Shown here: positions 12,988-23,412 of the stretch, one piece after another
Layout of the letters: each line of letters opens with the position of its first letter
How positions within the stretch are numbered: position 1 is the stretch's first letter
Source of the DNA: Metellina segmentata
Taxonomy: Eukaryota > Arthropoda > Arachnida > Araneae > Tetragnathidae
DNA length: 64,000 bases
Direction: 5' to 3'
NCBI GenBank assembly: GCA_947359465.1
Contig: OX375874.1
Span: 91,143,672-91,207,671, forward strand
Translations under genes and position numbers: made by a program
The notes under the pieces: model-generated
Told to the model about the DNA's origin: nothing
The model's database searches: none
The model's input: only the letters and a program-made list of their open reading frames with translations

Positions 12988-13992
12988 TATATATATATAT
13001 CCTCGGCAAATGATAACTTTCAATTTTCATTTTGAATATTCTAGAAAGTTCGTTCAAAATCTGTTTAGGACGTTTGATTTCATTGGTAGGTTCGTTTGAA
13101 ATTTTTTCTTTGCTTCCATTGGTTATTTTGATTTTAAAATATCCTTTGATTGCATAGTTCCTTTAATTTTTTTTCTTTGATACCATTGGTTTATTTATTT
13201 GTATTTCTACAGTTGTGGAATTTTTATTTCATAATAATTTTTTTCACGGCAGAGTTTTGACATGTATTGTTTTTCGCATTTGTGGAATATTCTTGTTTCG
13301 TAAATTTTTTTCCTCGGAACCGTTCTGATGTATCAGGTTGTATTATTTCTTGCTTTTTTTCTTTTAAAAATATTTTTCTTTTCAAACAGCTTACTGTATT
13401 TAGTGTAATTCATAAGTTTTATGGTATTCTTACCCAACATTCGCAGCTTAGTTTTTATGCTGGTTCACAAATGTGTTCTGAAATGTGTTTAAGCTTAGTA
13501 CTTTTTGCGAAAGTTTTAAAAAAATATGCTTTTTGAAACGTTCTCAAATGTGTTTTCAAGCTTTCATTTTCGGTTGTAAAAAGAAAAATATTTTTGGAAG
13601 AAAAAGAGTTTTGAAATAATTCTTACTTTCACAACTTTAGAAGTTCGCAAAAAAAAATCGCCAATGCTGTTGCCATCGCTCATAAACGTAGACTGTAGCT
13701 GTAAGAGTTCAGATACTTAGAAGTTCTGTAAATCTACTTATAATACCATTATTTAAAAAAAATTTCCTTCAAATAAAAGAGTTAAAATTTCCAATCTTCA
13801 CATTAATTTACCTTATATTACCGTTATTCCTAAATTTCATAAAAATCCTATTAAATTCCGTTATATCTCCTGTGGTACTAATTCTTATATGATTAAACCC
13901 GGCTTTCTACTCTTTAAATATTTAAAAATTATCCTAGCTGTCATTATTGATGAAGGCTTTACCTGAATTATCTGTGATAATAATAAGGTTTT
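12543..13992. other. Terminal, diverged flank segment of the array
   Basis: Homologous to the other flanks but more diverged. Where they have only a TA tract, it has about 110 bp of extra sequence (from about 12850) followed by a CA/TA microsatellite at 12941-13000. It also has small indels near 13302 and 13605. The other flanks could derive from it by deletion, or the extra block could be a gain. No gene is seen. Confidence 0.75.
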
Positions 13993-14438
13993 GATCAATA
14001 AGATCAATTGATGATTTAATTGTCTTTAATAATAGCAACTTTTCTAATATTTGGAAATCCGCCTGTCCAGACGAACTTTCTTTAATTAAAACCATTCTAG
14101 ATAAGAATAATACTGATTTTCTCGACTTAAAAATGTCTGTTTCATGCGGCAAAGTTTACATTAATGTCTACGATAAACGCAACGATTTTAAAATTCCAGT
14201 TATTAAATTAACATTTTGGGACTCCAATATTTCTAAAAGAATCTACTACAGTACGATTGCTGATCAGTTTTTACGTTTCAGAAAAATTTGGAACTCGGAT
14301 TCAAACTTTCTATTACAATGTAAATATCTAAAAAACAGACTTCTCAATATTAAATACCCTTTCCATTTTTTAATACTATTCTTAAAAGATTTATTAATAT
14401 CAGCAGCTACACAACCAATGAATAATTCTTCTTCGTAA
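13993..14438 (+). pseudogene. Reverse transcriptase fragment, possibly Penelope-like
   Basis: An open frame encodes an RT palm end and downstream region. SIDDLIVFNN matches the YxDD active-site box with the Tyr lost. It is followed by CPDELSLIKT, then FLDLKMSV, VYDKRNDF, a DSNISKRIYYS stretch and FLRFRKIW. That order (active site, FLDL, YDKR-DF, SNI, Y, Q, R-R) resembles RTs of Penelope-like or related elements, which is my best guess and not a firm class. A stop or frameshift lies just upstream of 13993. The other array units carry only the first ~30 codons of this region before the LINE tail interrupts. Confidence 0.55.
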
Positions 14439-15650
14439 TTCCCTCAGAGCCATGTGAGTTGCTTTCAATTTTATTTTACTGTTTCTGAATATCTTTTTGA
14501 ATAGGGCTGGGGATTTTATTTTTGTTTTTCTGCTTTTCATTTTTGTTTTTATGGACTTGTTGCAACGGAAGTTTGGTGTTAGCATTTATTTGGACTGTAT
14601 AATTAGTGGCTATTTTCAGGCTTGGTGTTGTTGATCTCCCGGCTGCTGTTGCGGGTGTGATTTCGTTTTGTTCCTGCTCTATTATGGTTTTTTTTTTCCT
14701 TTTACTTTTATTTGGGGGAGTGTGTGAGCAATTTTTTCAGCCTAATGCTGTTTATATACAGAAAACACCATTTTATGTTGTCTGGGTCAGGCTCCTCCTT
14801 AATCCACCAACATTTCTTCATTTTTTAACACTTTTGTTGTAATTTTTTTTGAAATTCCTGTGTTCTTGAAATTATATATATTTATTTAATTAGATCCGGA
14901 TATTCAATCAAAGATGAGCTTCAGATAGTATTAATTTATTTGGCAAAGAAAAAATATTTAAATTTATTTAAATTAAAATCGTTCCGTGTTTATGATTCAA
15001 TCTTAATGCCCATTTTTCAGTCCAGTCTGACATACTTATGTTTAAATGTTATGGTATTCACAGCACATGATTAATTGATTTTTTTTATTCCGCAAGGCTC
15101 AGGTCTAGCCAAGGTACGCCAAACTATCAGTAATAATAAAAACTACTGATAAATAATAATCACAAATCAAAGAAGAGAGTACATAATAATTTTTTTGGTC
15201 AAAAACTATACAAAATGCAAAACATACAAAAATTGTTTCATATCTTTTTTCTAATCAAAAATTCTGTTTTTGTTTGTTGACTAAGCTGAAAAAAGAACTA
15301 TTCGAATGCAATTTTGGCTAAATTTGAGAAAAATATATGGTTAAAAAAATTGTCATTACAAAAATAATAATCTTCGTACTTCATGAAAAGCATTTAGCCT
15401 TCAATACATTCTAACATGTAAATGATTACTTGCCTATAAAAGAAAGCTATTTAATACTAAAAAATTATAATTAATTTTCTTTAAGATATTAAAAGCGTTG
15501 TACGCCAAAGCATCTTATCTATTCGCATGACAGTGGCATCCTCTGGCTGACGCTAGTTTTCCACACGTTTCACTATTCAAAGCCATTTATTTTTTAGCAT
15601 TCTTGGAAAAACTCAGAATAAGTTCATTAATAAAATGCATATCTTTTTAG
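14439..15650. other. Non-coding stretch upstream of the channel exon
   Basis: AT-rich sequence, probably the remainder of the element above and then intron. One open frame at 14606-14842 is hydrophobic and low in complexity and matches nothing I know. No channel exon with the first pore or first two membrane segments is seen here. Confidence 0.6.
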
Positions 15651-17679
15651 ATCCAGATTCCCATCTTACTCAACCTACTACTGATTTCCCTGTTCATTCT
15701 GGTCGGTTCCGTCATATTTGCCTTCCTTGAAGAATGGGATATGTTGAGTTCCGGATATTTCACCTTCATCACCCTCACCACCATTGGTTTCGGAGACTAC
15801 TATCCGGGGAAAGCTTTTGAGGGATACCAAGGAAGCATCAGTAAGTGTTATCAATCAAACAATTTTATTGAAAATATTTTAACCAAGCTGTTTTGTTCTC
15901 GTTTCTTATTTGTTTCTATTTCTCATGCGCATCTTTATTTTTAATACTTTTCATCAAAGGTCCTCTTAAATTCAAAAAGGAGAATTCTTTAAATTACATT
16001 TCTCGATGTATTTAATCAGTCTACATTCAAATAGGAATTCGACAAAGAAAATGCATTACTTTCGTTCATTATTTACACCTAACCTAAATCAACCTAGCTT
16101 TTTTTGTGGGAAAGGTCATCAGACTTAATCCCGCAATTGGTTAAGACAGTGATGAAGCAGTGATACTCTTTAACATTTTATTTGAAGGTGAGAAATTACA
16201 ATAGCTAGGGATCATGGAGATTTCAACAAAAGAGTGATTTTAGGTAAATATCTAGGGACAGGGGGTGATGTTGGATGGACTTATACGAAAACAAAATCTC
16301 CGAAGAGAGCCAGCGCGACACGTCCTTTTTCGAACGTTGGAGAAAGGGTGGTGACAAAAAAGGCGGGAAGAACTCCCTTAGTCAAAATGTGACGTCATCT
16401 TGCAGTCTCCAGTGCTGTCATCTGTTGGAACGCGCCTGGAGGCAAAAAACCCTACATTTATATCACATACATACTATGATAAATTTTGATTTCGAAAATA
16501 CCAGTCCTATAGAGAAATTGTTTTAGTTTATTTTCTAATGCTTCGTACTTCTATTGCGTAATAGGTTAACATCCCCATTAACTACTATGTTATTTTAGAC
16601 TCATTTGCAGTTTGTAGCATTACGTTTATAATCCGGTGGTTTCCCGTACGTTCTTCAGAATCCCATACCCTGTGTATGAGTTTCCTTAAGCTTCTAAAAT
16701 GTGATTTACGATCTTCCATTATCCCAATTCAAAGTGTTTGGAAGTCATAATCAATATTTTGGAACGGGCACACTCGTAACCTTTGCTGGTTTTTCTCTTT
16801 GACATGTATAGCACATAAAAATATAATTAGTGTATCAATTTGCTACTTTTATCTTGTTATTTTAATCCTTATAATAAGCTTGAAAGTGCGTAATGAATCT
16901 GAGAGAGATTTGTGTGTAGTATGGTTGAACAGGAAAATAACTTTATAGTTGAAAATGACGTGTTTATGAAAATGAAAGTGAATAAATCATGTTCTAATTT
17001 AGCAATGATTACATGTGGCCCGAATCTGAGAGTCAAATGTCTTCCATTTGAAGTCAGTCGAATCAACCCTAATCGAGTCCTGGTTTCCTGGTGGTGTCGT
17101 CCGTGAAGACGATTGGTCATTATATTGCAAAAAAAAAAATCTTAATAAATGCCGTCACTTTTGTTAAAATCATCTATGTCTGTTGACATACCCTTTACAT
17201 ATTAGTTCATGAAATAAATAGTCATATTGAAATAAATTAAAGTTAAATATAGGATATTAATTAGTATTGGGTGGAAATATGTTTGTGTGTGATTTTTGCT
17301 ACTTCAAACCTTTATTTACTAAAACATAAAAAAAAACTTACTTCACAAAGTATTTCGTACAGCACGATACGAAATACACATTTTAATAATAATTAGTTAC
17401 ATTGTAAGGTTGTATCAATATTGATGATGTTCACGACTTGCTTTCTTTTTTCCAGCCAAAACTTTAACGTTGATGGGCACTTGTTTTTACATGATGCTAG
17501 GTATGGCTTTGGTCAGTATGTGTATCAATCTGATGCAAGAACAGATCACTGAGAAAGTGAAGTGGGTGGCTAACGAAATCGGACTGATCCGGCAGCCGGA
17601 CATACCGGACACGGACGAAGAAAGGCCCCTGACTATCATCAGTGAGAATTCCAAATCCACTTCCAATCTTTTGGAATGA
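15651..17679 (+). CDS. Two-pore-domain (K2P) potassium channel, last two coding exons (partial)
   Basis: K2P channels carry background K+ leak across the plasma membrane and set resting potential. Exon 15651-15840 follows a TTTTTAG acceptor and ends at GTAAGTG. It encodes a membrane segment ([20 protein letters not shown]), the pore helix and the second selectivity filter TTIGFGD. Exon 17456-17679 follows a TTTCCAG acceptor, rejoins in frame (phase 1), and encodes the last membrane segment ([20 protein letters not shown]) and a short acidic cytoplasmic tail ending at TGA. The first pore and N-terminus must lie further upstream, beyond position 1 or unrecognised, so the LINE array probably lies in an intron. 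GFGD instead of GYGD in the second pore is normal for K2P channels. The subfamily (TWiK-, TRESK- or Drosophila-specific) is not resolved. Confidence 0.88.
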
Positions 17680-18062
17680 ACAATTTGAAAACAGGAACAC
17701 TGTCAAGCTCATAATGATTTTTGGATTGTGTAAAATCCCGTTCATTCCTAAAACATTCGTGGTGCACATTTAAATCTTACTGTGACATTTGACATTACTT
17801 GAATCCTCCCCTCTACATGTTCTTAACATACTTGTTTCAACATTCCTTTTATTTTTCAAAAATATAATTTCTTTTTAGAATTAATTATCTTATCTGCAGG
17901 AGAGTAATATTTTAGATTTTAAAAAGTGTGTGAGCATTGTACTGTCCTTGAAAACTATTTTTTCTAAATAAAATATATTTTTATGTATGCCTCCTCTCAG
18001 TTACATCCGGTTGGTACCCTAGCCACTCTGCGTAATCTTAAGCTTCATAATGGCAAATAAAG
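17680..18062 (+). other. Probable 3' UTR of the K2P channel with poly(A) signals
   Basis: Follows the TGA stop. AATAAA occurs at 17967-17972 and 18056-18061, either of which could serve as the poly(A) signal. No other coding sequence is seen. Confidence 0.55.
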
Positions 18063-19760
18063 AATATTCTTTTCAATGAAACAGATTTTACAGACACAGT
18101 ATAAGTATCCACTGTGGATTATATAGATCTGTAGCTCATTCGTGAAGCTAGAAATGCTTTTCGAGAAAAGAACCAATGAAGTTCTCAAATTACTTTTTAC
18201 TGATTAAACACAAAACGTTCCTTTTCTAAAAGGGCTTCTCAACAATGCCCCAAAATATTAGTCAGCCATTACTAATGAATGGCAGCTGTACTCAATGTAA
18301 ATATGTTATGAAATCATTTCAAGTTGAAATCCAAATAGGTTTTTCGTTCAAAGAGGAAGTGGGTCGCTCACTATTACATAAGATACATATTCATGTTTAA
18401 TAAAATGATCATCCGTCAGATTTAAAGGCCATTTTGCCAAAACATTTCACAGTTACGGATGGAAAATTTTAGCTAAACAATACAAGAATATTTGACTTAG
18501 ACTTTTAGTAGAGAGAAAAATATTAGAATGACAACAAAAGTTCTACTTTAAATTCAAAATTAAAAAGTTCAGTTGCAAGATTGTAAGAGATATCTAATTA
18601 GAACAAGTTTATATAGACGAACAAGTTTTCATTGAAAATACTTTCTTGAATTATTGGATTTGTCATCGTCATCATCGACCTTAAAATGAAATAAACGGAA
18701 CATGGGCCCGCAACTTTATGTTATTTTTTGCCAGATCCTCAGTTTGAAGATCTGTCACGTGGTTGTGGGTAGAAGAAAGAATCCCAAATTATTGAGATTG
18801 GTTATGGTGATTATTCACCCAGTGATCAAAAACTCTTGTCTGCAATTCGACTGTCAATCGGCGAAGGAGATTCGTAAGTCCACTTGATTTACCCTTCAGA
18901 TATCTTACGACAGCGACACCGCCCATATGCATCGTCTATTTCATTAGAAGGTCGATGATCGTCGCCATTTTTGATTTTAGAACAACTCTCTGCATTCGGA
19001 AAATCTCAGTTACGTTCTGTGTGCATATTTATCTTTGATGCAAATACATAATGGAGCGTTTAATTTAGCACTGAAATATTTATGCCTTTTTGTGCGTAAC
19101 TCTCGCAATTGATTCGCATCTATGAACGAGTCCTCTATTTCAGTCCCAGTTCTTGCACTTACATTATATTTATAAGTCAATGATTATCTATAGTAGATTT
19201 AAAATTAAACAATTTAGTCTATAAATATGCCTGAAAATTTAGTCTGCAATAGTTTGATCATGTTATCATGGTATTAAGTTTTAGCCAGAAATCCAGTACA
19301 GGCAGGCTTTTCTAGGACACCTTGCTTGTCTGGTAAGTAGGTATTTTAATAAACTTTACACCGAAGCAGCATAACGGGCTATTCCTTGCTTGTCTGGAGT
19401 AATCCAGGGAGGATCTTTATATTAATCCTACTCTTTCCTTGGACATGTTGAAAACGCATGGATTTGGTCTATCGTGTCTGGACTGTGTTGATCAAGAAAC
19501 TATCATGCAAATTAGAATTCATGTTTGACATTTCTATTGGCGACGTGCTGAAATCGTATTCGAAAATAATTCTGGTGACGTCACATCTTGGACTCGTACA
19601 GGAGACCTGTTAAACCATAAATTTAGTGTGATTGAAAAGTCTCCCTCATAGAGGACCTGTCTCGTGTTTCAGTAATTTGTTTTGCCCAAACATCACCTAT
19701 ATAATTCCAAATAAAAAGAATATATTAACTAGAAGTATATTTTCTTAATCCGCTTATTAC
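18063..19760. other. Intergenic stretch with one possible orphan exon
   Basis: Mostly AT-rich unique sequence. The only coding-like signal is 18773-18873 (+): an AG acceptor, 33 open codons including IEIGYGDYSPS, and a consensus GTAAGT donor. No neighbouring exon was found, so it is not called as a gene. Confidence 0.4.
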
Positions 19761-19764
19761 GAGT

Positions 19765-19990
19765 TCGAAACTGGATCCAACCATTGCCCGTTATGTATAT
19801 GGAGACTGGTGGTATATGGATCTGTCATGGCTTCAAATGTCATGACATTGGTGAGGTATGGAAATTTTCTAGAGTGGGATGTCAGCATAGTGTTGATAGC
19901 TAGGTGTTGATCTCGTCATATGACTGTGGTTCAAAATGGTGAGGTCTTCTACATTTGGTATTGCAACCGGACAGTGTTGCTCCAGTGTGA
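19765..19990 (+). mobile_element. tRNA-derived SINE copy, diverged
   Basis: Matches the downstream half of the SINE family best seen at 62920-63182: a block like TCGTCATATGACTGTGGTTCAAAAT and a 3' end near GTGTTGCTCCAGTGTGAAG. The tRNA-like head is weak. Confidence 0.55.
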
Positions 19991-20032
19991 AGTTACCAAC
20001 CTACTTTATTCCGATAGTTTTATTGCGTAAGC

Positions 20033-20290
20033 GCCGCGGAAGCCCGGTTGGAAGAGTAACTGATTAGCAACCGGGAGGATTGCGAGTTCGAATCTTCAAT
20101 GTCTTCAAAGGCACTCACTTTGGCGTAGTGAGGAAGTTTGGAGAATGTAGTGCCAGGTCAGGGTGAGACCTAGTCATCTGATCGTGGTTCAAAATTACAT
20201 GGTGGTGTTTTTACATCTTTCCCTTCTGGATTGATCCCGGACTGTCGTCAACCGGGCTACCGCGGTCCTTACACAATGGAACCATCGGAA
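20033..20290 (+). mobile_element. tRNA-derived SINE copy
   Basis: A tRNA-like head with a B-box-like GAGTTCGAATCT is followed by the shared CATCTGATCGTGGTTCAAAA block and the CTTTCCCTTCTGGATTGATC block. It lies directly downstream of another copy in the same orientation. Confidence 0.65.
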
Positions 20291-20370
20291 TAAAGAAGGT
20301 AGATGAGTTTACGTTGCACTGGATGGAGCAACACAATAGGGGCTTTGCAAGGAAGAATAAGATTTAACTA

Positions 20371-23165
20371 TACTCTGTTTCACCTTAACTTGTCAGTATT
20401 GGGAAAGGCAGAAATGATGTTCATCCGCATGAAAAATAATTCCAACTTGATTTGGAATTTAAAATAAAGAAAATGCATATAAACGTGTAAAAATTGTCCT
20501 ACAATGAAGGAGTGATTTTTGAACCTTTATAATCGGTTATTTATTTGTAAAAAGCATTTTTTTTTACCGAAGCGAATGAATATATCCGAAACGGAATTCT
20601 AAACCGGTTTCCATGGTAACATTTCTGGCGAGCTAAATACGCTTTCCGGCCAAGTCTGCGCCATTTCGCTCTGCGTCTTTGCTAGCGTGTGTATTTACGT
20701 TCATATATCTCTTGTGCTATTTTATTGGAGTGTGTTTGATACTCTGAACATGGCTGAAAAAGGAACGTCACCATCCAAGCTGTATACGCCATCAAAGCAA
20801 GGAAAATCAATTGGTAGTGGAGCTCGCAGGAACATATTGAATGTTTATTCTAGACTTCGAGAAGAAAACCATAGTGATTCCATTAACCAAATCGTCGGAA
20901 AGGTGTCTCAACTAACTGGTGTTTCCAAAAGAACTGTTTTTCGTTTGAAAAAAGAAAAGAAGACGACAAGTCCTTTGAGTACTCCAGGAAAAAAACGACC
21001 TTATGCCGTTGGAAAAAGAACAAGAATGATGAAATATGACAACTTTACTTTATCGTGCATCCGACGAAAAATTCATGATTGTTTTCGTCGAAATGAAATT
21101 CCTACATTGGACAAAGTTCTAAATGAAATTAACAATGATAAGGATATTTTTTCGACAAACATTAGCCGAAGTACACTGTACAGGATACTGAAAGATTTGG
21201 GATTTTCCTTTGAAAAGCGAAAAAGGCAGGCTATGCTTTTAGAAAGACACGACATAATTTTATGGCGAAGAAATTATTTACGAAAAATTAGAGAACTGAA
21301 GAATGAAAATGCTTCAATCTATTATTTAGATGAAACATGGGTGAATGAAGGACACTCACAAAGTCGAGTATGGCAAGACAAAAACATCAAAAGCACCAAT
21401 GAAGCTTCCTCTTCAAGTTTGACAACAGGCTTGGCTGCACCAAAAGGAAAAGGAAGAAGACTCATCATTACCCATATCGGAAGTGATGAAGGATTTGTAC
21501 CTGATGCGGCTGACATTTTTGTAGGAAAAAAATCCGGTGACTACCACGAAGAAATGGATGGTAACCATTTTGAGAAGTGGTTTGAAGATATCATGCCTAA
21601 ATTGAAACGAAACAGCTTTGTAGTGATGGACAATGCCCCCTATCACTCGGTGAAGAAAGAAAAAATTCCGACGACATCTTGGAAAAAAAGTGCAATTCAA
21701 GAATGGCTATCGTTGAAAAACATTACGTGGAACCAGGACATGATCAAGATTGAACTGTTGAAAAAAGTTAGCGAAATCAAACATATGTTTGATAAATACA
21801 GAGTTGAAGAAATTGCCGAAAAATTTGGACATAAGGTTTTGAGACTTCCCCCGTATCACTGTGAGCTTAATCCCATTGAAATGATATGGAGTCAAGTAAA
21901 AGGACACGTTGCCAGGGAAAACAAGACTTTTAAACTGAACGATGTGAAGGATTTAGTCATCCAAGGGATTGAAAAGGTCTCTGTACAAAATTGGAAAAAC
22001 TGCATAAACCATGTTACTGAAAAAGAGAAATACATGTGGGAAGTAGATGGACTTGTGGATGATATTTGGGAAAGTAAGAACTTGGTAATTTCTTTTAATA
22101 GTGAGTCTGATAGCGATTCGGAAATGTTAAGTGATGATGATGTGTAAATTCATGTGATGAATAAGTATATTATAATGTAAATAGATTTGTTATGATGTTT
22201 GCTATCTTTTACATATATTGATGATGTATAAATGCATGTGATGAATAAGTAAAACGTAAATATAGTTTTCTCATTGTAACTACTATTCATGAAAGAGATT
22301 GGTTTCTTCTGTACACTTTCTTGTAAACTATTTTAAATTATTCATAAAATTAATAATTTACTACTAATCAACCCGACACCGTTCCGCGAGTTTCAGAATA
22401 TGTTTCACACATATAAGGTTTATTTTTTTTAACTCTAATTTTTAAAATGGTTTCATTTTTTTTATTATTGTATGTGTATTCACTATATTTGTATTTTTTA
22501 TATTCTATTTATTTATTGTGAATGTATTTTATATCCTCTATGTTATATGTATTTTTATTTGTTATTTACTTTCTTTAATATCAGAATAAATTTGATTTAA
22601 TTTGGAGACTATATTTTGCTGTTAAGAAAAACACATATTTTAGCAGACGACGCACTCTCCCCTACCTTGTCCAACCAAATGTAAGACCAAAGGAGTAATT
22701 AAATTGGATTAATTTCCTTTAATAAAATTATTAAAATTGAAAAAAGAAGTATTAATCAAGGTGTTTAGCTTTCAGGTAAGTAAATTCAAAAAATGAATTT
22801 TATGGTTCATCACATCTTTAAATAGACTGTTTTTTTAAACAACATTTATTGTAAAAAAATTTTAAATATATATTTTTTTAAATAACTAAAAATAATACTC
22901 ATTTAGAAAAATCAAAACGCATTTATATTAACATAGAGTAGCTTTTTGTTTAATTAACAAATGTAATGCAAGAGCCATTAGAAATTAAAGATCTGTGAAA
23001 CGTATAGAATTTCCACGTGCATTTTATCTCTCCTTGCCAAAAAGGGCGAATTTCCTCGCTTATAGCTGACTTCTTCTGACATTGTAACCCTAGTTTCTAC
23101 GACAACGGCTGTGATGCGGTCAACGTAGCCTTTACTCTACTGACAAGTTAAGGTGAAACAGAGTA
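20371..23165 (+). mobile_element. Complete Tc1/mariner-group DNA transposon, DD82E (Sailor-like)
   Basis: A 2795-bp element is bounded by 28-bp perfect inverted repeats at 20371-20398 and 23138-23165, beginning TACTCTGTTTCACCTTAACT. TA dinucleotides flank it at 20369-20370 and 23166-23167, the target duplication of this superfamily. One intact transposase gene lies inside. The remaining ~990 bp between the stop and the right end is AT-rich with no further gene seen. Perfect ends and an unbroken frame suggest recent arrival or activity. Confidence 0.93.
20750..22147 (+). CDS. DDE transposase with DD82E catalytic spacing
   Basis: A 465-residue transposase that would cut and join element ends at TA sites in the nucleus. 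The start is the ATG at 20750 in good context (aacATGG), giving MAEKGTSPSK; a longer in-frame ATG at 20687 would add an unlikely hydrophobic leader. The N-terminal third has a helix-turn-helix region (ISRSTLYRILKDLGFSFEKR) typical of IS630/Tc1/mariner transposases. The catalytic triad reads YLDETWVN, then VVMDNAPYH, then CELNPIEMIW. I count 82 residues between the second Asp and the Glu, much longer than the 34-41 of usual Tc1/mariner enzymes and equal to the DD82E spacing I recall for the family named Sailor. The extra stretch is Lys/Glu-rich and probably helical. The tail is acidic (SESDSDSEMLSDDD). The frame is intact. Confidence 0.92.
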   Translation: MAEKGTSPSKLYTPSKQGKSIGSGARRNILNVYSRLREENHSDSINQIVGKVSQLTGVSKRTVFRLKKEKKTTSPLSTPGKKRPYAVGKRTRMMKYDNFTLSCIRRKIHDCFRRNEIPTLDKVLNEINNDKDIFSTNISRSTLYRILKDLGFSFEKRKRQAMLLERHDIILWRRNYLRKIRELKNENASIYYLDETWVNEGHSQSRVWQDKNIKSTNEASSSSLTTGLAAPKGKGRRLIITHIGSDEGFVPDAADIFVGKKSGDYHEEMDGNHFEKWFEDIMPKLKRNSFVVMDNAPYHSVKKEKIPTTSWKKSAIQEWLSLKNITWNQDMIKIELLKKVSEIKHMFDKYRVEEIAEKFGHKVLRLPPYHCELNPIEMIWSQVKGHVARENKTFKLNDVKDLVIQGIEKVSVQNWKNCINHVTEKEKYMWEVDGLVDDIWESKNLVISFNSESDSDSEMLSDDDV

Positions 23166-23189
23166 TAATTCAGAGAAGAGAAATGCACT

Positions 23190-23412
23190 CAATGTTACCG
23201 GCAGGAATTGAACAGGCATCTACTACATGTAGCAGGCTGTTAACATTGTAGAACACCGAAAGTCCATTCAGTCTACCTGTTCCCACCCGACCGGGTTGTT
23301 CAAAATTACGTTTTGTCCTAGGATCTTTCCCTTAGGAACTGATCCTGGACCGTCGTCCATAGCACGTTATATTTCTCTATAGGATGTTAATTAAAATAAC
23401 TACCTACCAGAC
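23190..23412 (+). mobile_element. tRNA-derived SINE fragment
   Basis: Shares the TTGTTCAAAATTACG block, the GGATCTTTCCCTTAGGAACTGATCC block and an ATTAAAATAACTACC 3' end with the full copy at 62920-63182. Its left part is diverged. Confidence 0.6.

Larger units (their letters stand above)
1..14094. repeat. Tandem array of a ~4.05-kb LINE-plus-flank unit
   Basis: The same unit recurs head to tail. Position 1 realigns at 4041, 8089 and 12131, giving periods of 4040, 4048 and 4042 bp. The 8-bp difference is the length of a TA microsatellite; the 6-bp difference is two fewer GCA triplets near 12068. Each unit holds, left to right, a minus-strand non-LTR element (tail first) and a ~1.5-kb flank. 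The array starts left of the window. The last flank (12543-14094) is not followed by another element but runs into new sequence. The units that can be compared differ at only a few sites I noticed, and all full element bodies carry the same disabling mutations. True tandem duplication is likely, but a collapsed or duplicated assembly is possible. Confidence 0.93.

Noticed and set aside
14606..14842. A 78-codon hydrophobic + frame that could be a small membrane protein
   Set aside because: Low-complexity, T-rich sequence next to decayed retroelement. No splice context, no good start and no family match.
18702..18887. A 61-codon + frame overlapping the orphan exon
   Set aside because: It uses a different frame from the better-supported exon-like reading and shows no recognisable motif.
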